Assembly: GCF_900465315.1 (NCBI RefSeq)
Contig: NZ_UBIX01000010.1
DNA: 64,000 bases
Strand: one strand, 5' to 3'
DNA from: Asaia bogorensis_B
Lineage (GTDB): Bacteria > Pseudomonadota > Alphaproteobacteria > Acetobacterales > Acetobacteraceae
In this document: positions 24,670 through 34,643 of the stretch, in pieces
Numbering within the stretch: position 1 is the stretch's first letter
Layout: each line of letters opens with the position of its first letter
Notes under the pieces: generated by a model
Database searches by the model: none
Seen by the model: the letters and a program-made list of their open reading frames with translations, nothing else
Told to the model about the DNA's origin: nothing
Made by a program: the position numbers and the translations under genes

Positions 24670-27129
24670 ATGATCGTGTCGGCTAAACGGGTACGTCCCT
24701 CACATCCCCTGACGCTCATTGTCGGCATGACGCTCGCCTGCACCTCGGCGCAGGCACAGGCGCAGTCTGTACAGTCGGATGACGAGACGGCCCCCCATGA
24801 TACAGCCCGTCATAAGAACGGGAATCGTGAGGGGGCTCATCGCAGTGCGGCCCGACGCGACAAGGCTCTTCATGATGGAGCTCTGCAAAGCAGGGCAGAC
24901 AAGTCCGATCGACCGGACACGAGGGCAAGGCAGCCCGACTCAGCGGATGCCGTCCCCGGCAAGGGAGGCGAGGAGAATCTGCTGGTGCGTGGCACAGGCA
25001 TGAACATCCTGCATCAGCCTATCGGTCTGGGTCGTATGCCCGAGGACATCATGCACACACCGCAGACGGTCAATGCGGTGCCCCAGATCCTGATGCAGCA
25101 GCAGAACGTCAAATCTCTCGACGAGGCGCTGCGAAACGTGCCGGGCATTACAGCGTCGGTCGGCGAGGGTGAGGGCGGTATGGCGGGTGACCAGTTCCTG
25201 ATACGCGGTTTTGCGGCTCAGAACGATATCTACGAAAACGGCCTGCGCGATTTTGGCGTCTATACGCGTGACAGCTTCGATTACGACCATATCTCGGTCA
25301 TTAAGGGCCCATCTTCCGAGGTCTTCGGCAATGGTACCACAGGCGGTGCCATCAATATCGTGACCAAGGTTGCCCATCTGGGTGACAGCTATAACGCACA
25401 GTTTGCCGGCGGTTCGGGCGAGTATTACCGCGGCACGCTCGACGTCAACAAACAGCTTGGCGACGCATCGGCGATCCGGATCACCGGCATGGGCAACGAA
25501 AACAATGTTGTTGGGCGCGATAACATCTATTCGCATCGTTGGGGACTCGCGCCGTCAATCGGCTTTGGCCTCGGACGCCGCACGAGCTTTACCCTTGAGT
25601 ATTTTCATCAATCCGATAACCGCATTCCCGATTATGGCGTGCCGATTGTCACGAAACCGGGCAGCACAGTCGGGCGCCCGGCCACGGAATACGGGCTGAA
25701 CCGTCACAACTGGTACGGCACGAATTACGATCAGGATGTATCAAATGTGAACATGCTGACCGCGCGCCTCAACTCCGAAATCAGCCAGCATCTGACGATT
25801 TCCGATGATTTGCGCGGCGGGCTCTACGACCGTTACTTCTCGGCGTCGCAGCCGGGCTGCGACGCTACCTGCCAGAAGCTGTTTTTCACAAATCCCTCGG
25901 CCGCTCAGGTCAACAGGCGCGGCCACCTTGGCGGGCCCGAGCCCTATCAGCAGAATGACTGGTCCGTTCAGAACGTCTTCTCGGCGCGTGCCAACTTCCG
26001 TACGGGCTCCATCCGGCACCAGATCATCGCTGGCTGGGATGTCGAGCATATCTACGATCGCCGCAAGAACTACGCCTATAATTTCAACGGGCAGAACGGC
26101 ACGCGCACCGACACCACGAGTCTGGTCGATCCCTCGCATGTTCAGCCGGGGCTGTTGCTGGGTGGCTTCGGGCAGTACCAGTACGACCTTGTCAATCTCT
26201 CCGGCGGGGCCGGACGCAAGCTCTACAAGACCGGCGATGCCACCGATGTCGGGGCATTTTTCTCGGAGCAGATGTGGCTCGCGCCATGGTTCTCCATTCG
26301 CGGAGGCTTCCGCTGGGATCACTGGAACAGTCATTATTCTGCAACCGAAGGGGCGACGGCTGCCGATACGCGCCTGTCCCAGCAGCAGAACACCATCAAT
26401 CCGACTGTCAGTCTGATGTACACGCCCAGCGACAACACGATGGTCTATTTCAACTGGGCGCGCTCAACCACACCGCTCGGGCTCTACGTGACCAATAGTG
26501 CCGAGCCCCTCAAAAGCTCGACACAGGGATTTAAGCCGGAAAAGGCGAGCCTGTATGAAATCGGGGTCAAACAGCAATTCCTGCATGGCCGACTGGGCGC
26601 GACGGCCTCGCTGTTCCGCCTGGAGAAGGGCAATGCCCTGATGACCGATCCCTCTACCGGAAGTGTGTCGTCGTCGAGCGACAGCCAGCGCAATCAGGGC
26701 GTTGAACTCAGCCTTTCGGGCCAGATCACCCGCAACTGGAGCCTGATCGGCACTTATGCCTATTACGATGCCACGACGACGGGCTCGCTGACACCGGCCG
26801 ATATCGGCAAGCGCATCCAGTATGCGCCCAAGAACATGGCGACGATCTGGAGCACTTATACGATCGCGCCCGACAAGCCCTGGAACCTGACCTTCGGTGG
26901 CGGGCTGACATGGCGTGATTCTGTCTGGCTTGATGCAGCCAACACGGCGCGCGTGCCGCATACAACAGAATGGGATGCGATGGTGTCACACATGATCGGC
27001 CATCGTTGGCGCCTTGCGCTCAACGGTTACAACCTTGCCAATCGTCTGAATTACTCCAACCTCTTCAGCGATCGCGCAACCCCGTCGGTAGGTCGCACCT
27101 TCCTGGGTAGCCTGTCCTTCACCTATTGA
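24670..27129 (+). CDS. TonB-dependent siderophore receptor
   Basis: 819 aa. A signal peptide (LTLIVGMTLACTSAQAQAQ) is followed by a long polar linker rich in D, H and R (residues about 35-95). The plug domain follows, with EDIMHTPQTVNAVPQILMQQ, LRNVPGITASVGEGEGG, FLIRGFAAQNDIYENGLRD and VIKGPSSEVFGNGTTGGAIN. A 22-strand barrel ends in the usual aromatic residue (FLGSLSFTY). It imports ferric siderophores with TonB energy. The extended linker before the plug is unusual. A hairpin (27150-27176) after the gene may end transcription against the convergent gene. Confidence 0.92.
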   Translation: MIVSAKRVRPSHPLTLIVGMTLACTSAQAQAQSVQSDDETAPHDTARHKNGNREGAHRSAARRDKALHDGALQSRADKSDRPDTRARQPDSADAVPGKGGEENLLVRGTGMNILHQPIGLGRMPEDIMHTPQTVNAVPQILMQQQNVKSLDEALRNVPGITASVGEGEGGMAGDQFLIRGFAAQNDIYENGLRDFGVYTRDSFDYDHISVIKGPSSEVFGNGTTGGAINIVTKVAHLGDSYNAQFAGGSGEYYRGTLDVNKQLGDASAIRITGMGNENNVVGRDNIYSHRWGLAPSIGFGLGRRTSFTLEYFHQSDNRIPDYGVPIVTKPGSTVGRPATEYGLNRHNWYGTNYDQDVSNVNMLTARLNSEISQHLTISDDLRGGLYDRYFSASQPGCDATCQKLFFTNPSAAQVNRRGHLGGPEPYQQNDWSVQNVFSARANFRTGSIRHQIIAGWDVEHIYDRRKNYAYNFNGQNGTRTDTTSLVDPSHVQPGLLLGGFGQYQYDLVNLSGGAGRKLYKTGDATDVGAFFSEQMWLAPWFSIRGGFRWDHWNSHYSATEGATAADTRLSQQQNTINPTVSLMYTPSDNTMVYFNWARSTTPLGLYVTNSAEPLKSSTQGFKPEKASLYEIGVKQQFLHGRLGATASLFRLEKGNALMTDPSTGSVSSSSDSQRNQGVELSLSGQITRNWSLIGTYAYYDATTTGSLTPADIGKRIQYAPKNMATIWSTYTIAPDKPWNLTFGGGLTWRDSVWLDAANTARVPHTTEWDAMVSHMIGHRWRLALNGYNLANRLNYSNLFSDRATPSVGRTFLGSLSFTY

Positions 27130-27210
27130 AGGCGGCTGCTCGACCTGGGTCCCGCAGGCAGGCAAGACCTGCGGGATCCTCTACCTCCGGGTGTGAGGGT
27201 GTTTGGGTAT

Positions 27211-28035
27211 TCAGCCCTTGCGAGACAGGGCAAGAAGCGGCGTGAAGGCGAACATCGTCTCGAAACGACAGAACACTGGGGGCGGAATTTCGATGGTTCC
27301 CAGCTTCTCGGCTGTCACGCGGCGCCATTCATGGACAGCCTTGCGCAGAGGTGCTTTCTGCATATGTGGGATATGGCGGATCTTGTAGCCATAGGTCGCG
27401 TGAAACATGAAGCTCATCAGGTTGTCCGGATGAAATCCGATCGCCTCGGCAAGTTGACGGCGTAAATCATACAGGGCTGTAGCCATCGCGGCATTCGCTG
27501 GGCGCAGGGGCACACCAACCAGCGGCGCATGGAACCGGTCCGCGTCGATTTCCACCTCTATCTTCTCGGGGAACTCGAAGGCTTTCGATGCGAGACGATC
27601 GCGCAGGATCGCTGTTGTCTGCTCGATCGTGACCGAGGGGGAAATGCCTGATGGCCAGTTGTTCTTTGCCTTCTGTTCAGGGTCGATCCCACCGAGAATT
27701 GTCATATGGTAGCTTGATGGCGGGGTCGGCACGATATGGTCAGACCAGTCGCGGCGGATAAGGGCGTTCATGTCCAGCATGGCCACCGACAGGGGATGGG
27801 TCTCGGCAAAAGGGCAGATCGTCGTGTTGCCGGGCCAATACAGAGGCTTGCCCTGCGCATCGAACTTGCCCTGACGATCGCCTCCACCTGCTGGCAGGGG
27901 CGGCCCGTCACAGCCCGGTTCTCCGTCCGAGGTAGGGGCGGGCGCCGCCCCTGTCAGAAAGAGCGCGCCCAGGCCCAGCAGGAGAGTACGCCGGTCTGAG
28001 ACGGGCAGTGCGGAAAAGCGTTGCATGAGGGACAT
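27211..28035 (-). CDS. Tat-exported DUF1868 protein, 2H phosphoesterase-like
   Basis: 274 aa from ATG 28035; 28026 is also possible, and the frame extends to 28224 with unlikely sequence. The N-terminus SDRRTLLLGLGALFLTGAAP is a twin-arginine-like signal. The body shows GNTTICPF, then SSYHMTILGGIDPEQK (first HxT motif) and, near the C-terminus, SFMFHATYGYKI (second HxT motif), as in the 2H phosphoesterase superfamily to which DUF1868 belongs. The substrate is unknown; a periplasmic cyclic nucleotide or RNA end is possible. It lies convergent to the TonB receptor. Confidence 0.75.
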   Translation of the reverse strand: MSLMQRFSALPVSDRRTLLLGLGALFLTGAAPAPTSDGEPGCDGPPLPAGGGDRQGKFDAQGKPLYWPGNTTICPFAETHPLSVAMLDMNALIRRDWSDHIVPTPPSSYHMTILGGIDPEQKAKNNWPSGISPSVTIEQTTAILRDRLASKAFEFPEKIEVEIDADRFHAPLVGVPLRPANAAMATALYDLRRQLAEAIGFHPDNLMSFMFHATYGYKIRHIPHMQKAPLRKAVHEWRRVTAEKLGTIEIPPPVFCRFETMFAFTPLLALSRKG

Positions 28036-28234
28036 TCCGGAAGCCTTGAGCATGTCTGCGCAGGGCAAGTAACGACGAGGCATCTTAATGGCACGAAATG
28101 TCGCATTTGTGCATGACATGTTCGCTAAATGGCACTGACGCGTTTTCCTGCGGTACGATCCGGCATTGGGTCGGAACGGCGATGCAGTCCCTGGTTCAGG
28201 GCGTCGCGTGGTGCGCCAGTTCACCCATCAAGGC

Positions 28235-29272
28235 TCAGGGTCGGCCATTCATGCCCTCGCGTGGCGTATCATGCACGGTTGCGATCCCCTCATGCGAGGC
28301 ATCGAAATGGAGGCCAAGATCCGGCTGACTTACCTGAGATGTGCTCGGTGCGAAGAGAAACTTGCCATGGTGAAAATCAATCAAGGCAACCTCGTGCCTG
28401 AAAAAGCTTGCGCCCAAGGCGCCGTCGAAAAGGTTTTCCAGCACGAGGAATTCCGTCGGTCCGAAGTCGCGCGTGCCAAGGCGCAGGTCATTGAAGCGAT
28501 GGCGAACGCCGCGTTGCATGGCCCCGAATTTCGTTACGACGGGCTGGTCCTTCTCCAGATCGGCAGCCGACGCCAGTGTTTCAGTAACCGTCTCCCTTGG
28601 CAGGGCGCTACGAACAAGATCGGGGTCGAGCCTGATATGGACAGGGTGATTGTCGATGAAAGCTGTTATGCGGTCCTCCTGATCGAGATCGATGATCGCA
28701 GGCTTGCGCGTGAAAAGCCCTTCCGGCCCTGCGGCACATTGCGGCCCGTCTCGCCAGGCCAGCAGGCCCAGCTTCTCATGGGGCACATCCAGCATGAGCA
28801 TGAGCCTGAAATGCTGAAGAATTGGACGCCCGATGATACCCACGAGCGGCTTGCCAGCCAGTGATCTGAGCGGGCCGTCATCATAGCGCTCTGCAACGAG
28901 GTCGTGAAGCACGATCGGCCCGATCTCAAGTGTATCGACCCTTGTTGTCTCAGTCGGTGCGTCAGTTTGGTCCTGGGCGATCATCGGGTGGCTCGGTCCC
29001 TGGATGAACCAGATTGCCCCCGCATTTCTGACAAACAGATGGCCGAATAAGGGGCTTACATACATGGCTGCATCGTGCCCTTCGACCCGCACAGGTATTA
29101 TGGGGGCGTCATCCGGACCGCCGAGCAGAGGGAGGATCGTGGCACCCTCGACGCAGTTCTGCGCGACGATTGCCGCGTTCGCGATACGATCGGTTGTCTG
29201 GGCTCTGGAAACGCCGGTGCCAGCGAGCGCAACCAGGGTCAGGAGAGCTTTATACGTCCTGATATGCAGCAT
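28235..29272 (-). CDS. exported retropepsin-like protein, probably without catalytic Asp motif
   Basis: 345 aa with signal peptide (MLHIRTYKALLTLVALAGTG, cleavage near SRAQ). The body resembles the double retropepsin-like fold of AAB aspartyl-protease-like proteins: ILPLLGGPDDAPIIPVRVEG, then VDTLEIGPIVLHDLVAERYD, then GIIGRPILQHFRLMLMLDVP and a matching second lobe ending GALGASFFRHEVALIDFHHG. The expected catalytic DTG/DSG is not seen where it should be (MYVSPLFGHLFV in the first lobe), so it may be a binding rather than cleaving protein. Conserved small exported protein; function not established. Confidence 0.6.
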   Translation of the reverse strand: MLHIRTYKALLTLVALAGTGVSRAQTTDRIANAAIVAQNCVEGATILPLLGGPDDAPIIPVRVEGHDAAMYVSPLFGHLFVRNAGAIWFIQGPSHPMIAQDQTDAPTETTRVDTLEIGPIVLHDLVAERYDDGPLRSLAGKPLVGIIGRPILQHFRLMLMLDVPHEKLGLLAWRDGPQCAAGPEGLFTRKPAIIDLDQEDRITAFIDNHPVHIRLDPDLVRSALPRETVTETLASAADLEKDQPVVTKFGAMQRGVRHRFNDLRLGTRDFGPTEFLVLENLFDGALGASFFRHEVALIDFHHGKFLFAPSTSQVSQPDLGLHFDASHEGIATVHDTPREGMNGRP

Positions 29273-29984
29273 GGCACGAATCTCCCCGATGGGCGACTGC
29301 CGGTTCGGATCACGCAGACGTTGGGTGAAGTCCCAGGTTCAATCGCGCTCGGTGCAATTAGGACCTTACTGAACGAAGACAGAACCCTTCCGGTCTGACG
29401 GAAAGTCTATAAGCGGTGAGAGAATGATATCAATTCGAAATGTTTTTGGCGTGGCAATACCGCATTGCAGAGCCACCAAGGATTCGAAAAGGCCTCTTCG
29501 GGCTGTCAGGAGCGCAAAGTATTTTCCGCCTCGATTGCGGAAGTCTTCTCGGCCGCAGCTGGCGATGTCCCGGTAGGGCCGCCTGCAACGCGCGGGGTAT
29601 TGGTAAGTCTCCCGTGCTCGGTCATGGTCCACTCGTGATTGTCTCTCGGTGTCGCGATAACCCGTGATCTGTCGCAGGCCGGAACAGGCGCACGAAAGCT
29701 CCTGAGTGGGGCGAGCGCAGCCGATCATCCCGATTAGGGAGGGGATGAACGGTCCGTTTCAGAATGGTCTTTTGCGAGAGCCCCCTGTTGGCGGTTGCCT
29801 ACGGGGGCCGGAGGCTCGCTCACCGTTCCCCCTGTAAGGCACAGGTTTGTCTCAAGTCTCAACGGTACACGGTAGACTTTCTAACCCTGCGGTACTGATG
29901 CCATCCGGTGCATGCGGTCCCGGGCGCGTCTCCAGGGGAGAGTTGGCCATGATCCTCGGGGAAGCCGGAATCATGGCCAGTCGG
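29273..29984. other. gap without a recognisable gene
   Basis: 712 bp between the retropepsin-like gene and the ilvD stop. Short frames exist (for example 29366-29728 on the minus strand) but lack a start context or family resemblance. A long imperfect hairpin at 29774-29819 (GCGAGAGCCCCC...GGGGGC...GGCTCGC) could be an ilvD transcript end or a small RNA. Confidence 0.5.
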
Positions 29985-31835
29985 TCAGCCCTTGCGCGAG
30001 ATCTGGCTCAGATCGCGCACGGCACCATTGGCGGCGCTGGTGGTGAGAAGGCCATAGGCCCGCAGCGCCGGGGAGACCTCGCGCACGCGATCCGGGGTCC
30101 AGGCGGCATCCCCCTTGGCTTCCATCGCAGCACGACGGGCTTCCAGCACATCAGCCGCCACCACGGCACGCAGCACGCGGTTCGGGATATCAATTTCGAT
30201 CTGGTCGCCATCCTCGATCAGGCCGATCAATCCCCCTTCGGCTGCTTCGGGTGAGATATGACCGATCGAGAGCCCCGAGCTGCCGCCCGAGAAGCGACCA
30301 TCCGTGATCAGCGCACAGGTCTCGGCCAGACCCTTCGATTTTAGATAGCTGGTCGGGTAGAGCATTTCCTGCATGCCCGGTCCGCCCTTGGGGCCCTCAT
30401 AGCGGATGACCACCACATCGCCATCGACAATCCTGTTTGCCAGAATGCCTGACACGGCGTCTTCCTGACTTTCGAATACGCGGGCCCGCCCGGTGAAGGT
30501 CAGGAGGCTGTCCACAACGCCCGCCGTTTTCACGATGGCGCCCGCTTCGGCGAGATTGCCGTAGAGCACAGCCAGTCCACCATCCTGCGAGAAAGCATGG
30601 GCGCGATCGCGCAGCACGCCATGCTGACGGTCGGTGTCGAGCGCATGATAGCGGCTGGATTGCGAGAAGGCCTGGGTGGTACGCACGCCGCCCGGTGCGG
30701 CCAGAAAGCGTGTGCAGGCGTCGTCATCGCCTTCAAGAATATCCCATTTCTTCAACGCGTCCCTGAGGGTCGGCGCATGGACGGTATGGGCGGTTGTATC
30801 GATGAGGTCGCAGCGGGCGAGTTCGGCCAGAATGGCCGGGATGCCGCCTGCACGATGCACGTCTTCCATATGCACGTCATTCTTCGCAGGCGCGACCTTG
30901 CACAGATTGGGCACCTTACGCGACAGACGGTCTATGTCGGCCATGTGGAAATCCACCCCGGCCTCACGCGCAGCAGCCAGAAGATGAAGAACCGTGTTGG
31001 TCGAACCACCCATGGCGATATCGAGCGTCATGGCGTTCTCGAAAGCTGCCTTGGTGGCGATGCTGCGCGGCAGGGCGGTTGCGTCATCCTGCTCGTACCA
31101 GCGACGGGCCAGCGAAACGACCAGACGCCCGGCTTCGAGAAAGAGCTCGCGGCGGTCAGCATGGGTGGCGAGCAGGCTGCCATTGCCCGGCAGGGAAAGA
31201 CCGAGTGCCTCGGTCAGGCAGTTCATCGAATTGGCGGTGAACATGCCCGAGCAGGACCCGCAGGTCGGGCAGGCGGAACGCTCGATGGCTTCCGATTCCG
31301 CATCCGACACTTTCGGATTGGCGGCGGCAACCATGGAATCCACGAGATCGAGCTTGCGGTTGATACCCGGGCCATCCAGCTTGCCGGCTTCCATAGGCCC
31401 GCCCGAGACGAACACGACAGGGATGTTCAGACGCAGCGAGGCCATGAGCATGCCTGGCGTGATCTTGTCGCAATTGCTGATGCACACCAGCGCATCGGCG
31501 CAATGGGCATTGACCATGTATTCGATTGAATCGGCGATCAACTCGCGCGAGGGCAGGCTGTACAACATGCCGCCATGGCCCATGGCGATGCCGTCATCCA
31601 CCGCGATGGTGTTGAACTCGCGCGCAATGCCACCGGCTTCAGCTATCGCCCCACCGACCAGCGACCCCATATCCTTGAGATGCACATGACCGGGCACGAA
31701 CTGCGTAAAGGAGTTGGCGACCGCGATGATGGGCTTGCCGAAATCCTTGTCCGTCATGCCCGTGGCGCGCCAGAGCGCGCGGGCACCGGCCATGTTGCGG
31801 CCGTGGGTGGTGGTGCGGGAACGATAGGCAGGCAT
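29985..31835 (-). CDS. ilvD: dihydroxy-acid dehydratase
   Basis: 616 aa, full length. It converts 2,3-dihydroxy-isovalerate and its homologue to the 2-keto acids of valine, leucine and isoleucine synthesis. Seen: MPAYRSRTTTHGRNMAGARA at the N-terminus, ISNCDKITPGMLMA, CPTCGSCSGMFTANSMNCLT (Fe-S cysteines), AMGGSTNTVLHLLAAA, VVIRYEGPKGGPGMQEMLYP and GRFSGGSSGLSIGHISPEA. It is monocistronic and divergent from the ester hydrolase gene. Confidence 0.97.
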   Translation of the reverse strand: MPAYRSRTTTHGRNMAGARALWRATGMTDKDFGKPIIAVANSFTQFVPGHVHLKDMGSLVGGAIAEAGGIAREFNTIAVDDGIAMGHGGMLYSLPSRELIADSIEYMVNAHCADALVCISNCDKITPGMLMASLRLNIPVVFVSGGPMEAGKLDGPGINRKLDLVDSMVAAANPKVSDAESEAIERSACPTCGSCSGMFTANSMNCLTEALGLSLPGNGSLLATHADRRELFLEAGRLVVSLARRWYEQDDATALPRSIATKAAFENAMTLDIAMGGSTNTVLHLLAAAREAGVDFHMADIDRLSRKVPNLCKVAPAKNDVHMEDVHRAGGIPAILAELARCDLIDTTAHTVHAPTLRDALKKWDILEGDDDACTRFLAAPGGVRTTQAFSQSSRYHALDTDRQHGVLRDRAHAFSQDGGLAVLYGNLAEAGAIVKTAGVVDSLLTFTGRARVFESQEDAVSGILANRIVDGDVVVIRYEGPKGGPGMQEMLYPTSYLKSKGLAETCALITDGRFSGGSSGLSIGHISPEAAEGGLIGLIEDGDQIEIDIPNRVLRAVVAADVLEARRAAMEAKGDAAWTPDRVREVSPALRAYGLLTTSAANGAVRDLSQISRKG

Positions 31836-32011
31836 GAGACTGATCCGGGAGAGCTGGAGTGAGGGGGCGTGTTGCGCATGAAATGCAATAGCAACGAGCC
31901 CGCACGAGTATTTTTATTACCCTGTGCGAAATAACGTGGCCAATCGCTTGCCGCAAGGGGAAGTCTGTTCAATCATCGCGCCGCTTGTCATTGAACCAGA
32001 GGAAAAACCGC

Positions 32012-33964
32012 GTGCGCGTTGGCCATTTGACCCGATCCCTGCTTCTTGTGACCTCCTGTCTGCTCGGGGCCTCGCAAGCCCTGGCCCAAGGAGGAAACGG
32101 TCTTCCTGTCACGCCTGATATGGTGCAGCGCGGCTCCGATATTCCTGCCCATGTCCAGATGCCTGAGACGGCGCGCGACTATATCAAGCAGGATGTCATG
32201 ATCCCGATGCGTGACGGTGTGAAGCTTCACACGGTTATCGTCATTCCGAAAGCAGCCAGGGACCATGAAGCCCCGATCCTGCTGACGCGCACGCCCTATC
32301 ATGCTTCCGAGCGCGCTGATCGTGTCTCGGGCGCTGCCGAAATGCGCAACGTGCTGCCACAGGGTGACGGCGTCTTTGTCGATGGCGGCTATATCCGCGT
32401 CTTTCAGGACGTGCGCGGCAAATATGGATCGGAGGGCGACTATGTCATGACGCGCCCGCCCATCGGCCCGCTCAACCCCAGCCAGACCGACGACACCACC
32501 GATGCGTGGGACACGATCGACTGGCTGATCAAGAACGTGAAGCAGAGCAATGGCCGTGTGGGCATGACCGGGTCATCCTATGAAGGATGGACCGTGGTGA
32601 TGGCGCTCCTCAACCCTCATCCGGCGCTCAAGGTAGCTGCCCCTGAAAGCCCCATGGTCGATGGCTGGATGGGCGATGACTGGTTCCATTACGGCGCCTT
32701 CCGTCAGGGTAGCTTCGACTACTTTACCATGCAGATGACGAAGAAGGGCGAGGGCGACGGCATCCCCCGCCAGAACGCCGATGACTACACGAACTTCCTC
32801 GAAGCCGGATCGGCAGGCGCCTTTGCGACCAAGGCGGGGCTCGACCAGTTTCCGTGGTGGCAACGTACCAAGGCTCATCCGGCTTATGACGCCTTCTGGC
32901 AGGATCAGGCGCTCGACAAGCTTCTGGCAAAGCACCCGCTCACCGTACCGACCATCTGGGAGCAGGGGCTTTGGGACCAGGAGGACATGTGGGGCGCCAT
33001 CCATAGCTGGATGATGCTGCGCAAGGACCACCCCAAGGTGCCGAATATCCTCGTCATGGGGCCGTGGCGCCATAGCGGTGTGAATTACGATGGCTCGACA
33101 CTTGGCCCGCTGCATTTCGACGGCGATACGGCGCTCTGGTATCGCAGCCATGTGATGCGTCCGTTCTTTGACCAGTATCTCAAGCCCGGCAGTGCCAAGG
33201 TCAATTTCGACGACGCCATCATCTATAATACGGGCGATAACCGCTGGGATCATTTGCGTGGTTGGCTGGGAAATTGCGGTGAGAGCTGCGCAGGTACGGG
33301 TGAGCGCCTCTATCTGGGCGAGGCAAACGGGTTGAGCTTCGAGCGAGCCAAGCCCGGTACCGACAGCTATGTTTCCGATCCGTCCCACCCAGTGCCATTC
33401 ATGACGCGGCCGTATAGCTTCGCCGATGGCGCGCGCTGGAAGCCCTGGCTGGTCAGCGATCAGCGATTTGCGGAATCCCGCCCCGATGTGCTGACCTATC
33501 AGACGCCGGTTCTGGATCATCCGGTGCGTGTATCAGGCGTGCCCACGGCGGATCTGTTCGCTGCAACAACAGGGACGGATGCCGACTGGGTGGTGAAGGT
33601 GATCGATGTCTATCCCGGTGTCACGGCGGATCGTCCCGAAATGGGCGGTTACGAGCTGGCGATTTCAATGGATATCTTCCGTGGTCGCTACCGTCACGAT
33701 TTCGCGCATCCCGAGGCGATTCCTGCGAACAAGGTCGAGGAATACAAGTTCACCCTGCCTGCGGTGAACCATGTCTTTCTGCCGGGCCATCGTATCATGG
33801 TGCAGATCCAGTCGAGCTGGTTCCCCCTTTACGATCGCAACCCCCAAACCTATGTCTCGAACATCTTCGATGCCAAGGCGGCAGACTACAAGACTGCAAC
33901 GCAGACCATCTCTCACGGTGGGGCTCAGGCCAGCAGCATCTATCTTCCAGTTGTAAACCAGTGA
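32012..33964 (+). CDS. alpha-amino acid ester hydrolase (CocE/NonD, S15 family), exported
   Basis: 650 aa from GTG 32012, 8 nt after AGAGGA, giving a signal peptide (MRVGHLTRSLLLVTSCLLGA, cleavage near QALAQG). An alpha/beta-hydrolase with nucleophile Ser in TGSSYEGW, followed by PHPALKVAAPESPMVDGWMG and DDWFHYGAFR, strongly resembling the Acetobacter alpha-amino acid ester hydrolase. The cap region, FDQYLKPGS, and a C-terminal jelly-roll (VKVIDVYPGVTADRPEMGGY) complete the family. It hydrolyses alpha-amino acid esters and can acylate or cleave beta-lactams with alpha-amino side chains. The msrA gene follows after 7 nt. Confidence 0.92.
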   Translation: MRVGHLTRSLLLVTSCLLGASQALAQGGNGLPVTPDMVQRGSDIPAHVQMPETARDYIKQDVMIPMRDGVKLHTVIVIPKAARDHEAPILLTRTPYHASERADRVSGAAEMRNVLPQGDGVFVDGGYIRVFQDVRGKYGSEGDYVMTRPPIGPLNPSQTDDTTDAWDTIDWLIKNVKQSNGRVGMTGSSYEGWTVVMALLNPHPALKVAAPESPMVDGWMGDDWFHYGAFRQGSFDYFTMQMTKKGEGDGIPRQNADDYTNFLEAGSAGAFATKAGLDQFPWWQRTKAHPAYDAFWQDQALDKLLAKHPLTVPTIWEQGLWDQEDMWGAIHSWMMLRKDHPKVPNILVMGPWRHSGVNYDGSTLGPLHFDGDTALWYRSHVMRPFFDQYLKPGSAKVNFDDAIIYNTGDNRWDHLRGWLGNCGESCAGTGERLYLGEANGLSFERAKPGTDSYVSDPSHPVPFMTRPYSFADGARWKPWLVSDQRFAESRPDVLTYQTPVLDHPVRVSGVPTADLFAATTGTDADWVVKVIDVYPGVTADRPEMGGYELAISMDIFRGRYRHDFAHPEAIPANKVEEYKFTLPAVNHVFLPGHRIMVQIQSSWFPLYDRNPQTYVSNIFDAKAADYKTATQTISHGGAQASSIYLPVVNQ

Positions 33965-33971
33965 GGCGCGC

Positions 33972-34517
33972 ATGAGCGAGGCAGTTGTGGAAAAAGCCCT
34001 GATCGGGGGCGGGTGCTTCTGGTGCACCGAAGCGATCTTCACCGGGTTGCGCGGGGTCAAGTCCGCTCAGCCCGGCTATGCCGGCGGCCGACGCGAGAAC
34101 CCGAGCTACGAGCAGGTTTGCTCAGGCGCGACGGGCCATGCGGAAGTAGTGGAAGTCGTGTTCGATCCGCAGGAAATCAGCTACGGCGACATCCTTCGCG
34201 TGTTCTACACCACCCACGATCCGACCCAGCTCAACCGTCAGGGCAATGACATCGGGACGCAGTATCGCTCGGTCATTTTCGCGCTGGATGAGGCACAGGA
34301 CGCCATCGCCCGCGAGGTTACGCAGGAAATCGAGGCTTCAGGAATCTGGCCAGATCCGATCGTGACCGAAATTGCCGGCCCCGCTGTGTTCTGGGAAGCC
34401 GAGGAAAAGCATCACGACTACTTCGCGCGCAATCCCGAGACAGCTTATTGCAGTGCTGTGGTTGCCCCGAAGGTCGCGAAAGCCCGCAAGATGTATCGCG
34501 ATCGCCTGAAGGCCTGA
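33972..34517 (+). CDS. msrA: peptide methionine sulfoxide reductase A
   Basis: 181 aa. The catalytic motif IGGGCFWCTEAIF (Cys15) is followed by GVKSAQPGYAGG, YEQVCSGATGHAEVVEVVFD, FYTTHDPTQLNRQGNDIGTQ and a late AEEKHHDYF. It reduces methionine-S-sulfoxide in proteins using thioredoxin. It is 7 nt after the ester hydrolase gene, so probably co-transcribed. There is no signal peptide. Confidence 0.96.
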   Translation: MSEAVVEKALIGGGCFWCTEAIFTGLRGVKSAQPGYAGGRRENPSYEQVCSGATGHAEVVEVVFDPQEISYGDILRVFYTTHDPTQLNRQGNDIGTQYRSVIFALDEAQDAIAREVTQEIEASGIWPDPIVTEIAGPAVFWEAEEKHHDYFARNPETAYCSAVVAPKVAKARKMYRDRLKA

Positions 34518-34643
34518 TCAGGGTCATCTGTGTTAACCGGTCCGCGTATCATGGCGGGCCGGGCTGGCGCCTTGTACTGCGGGCCTCAAGCGGTAAGTCG
34601 TCACGGCGCCGGATGTCGCTGAAACCAACCAGATTTTGGTCGT

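Noticed and set aside
29366..29728. 120-codon frame between the retropepsin-like gene and ilvD
   Set aside because: No ribosome site, unnatural composition and no family resemblance.
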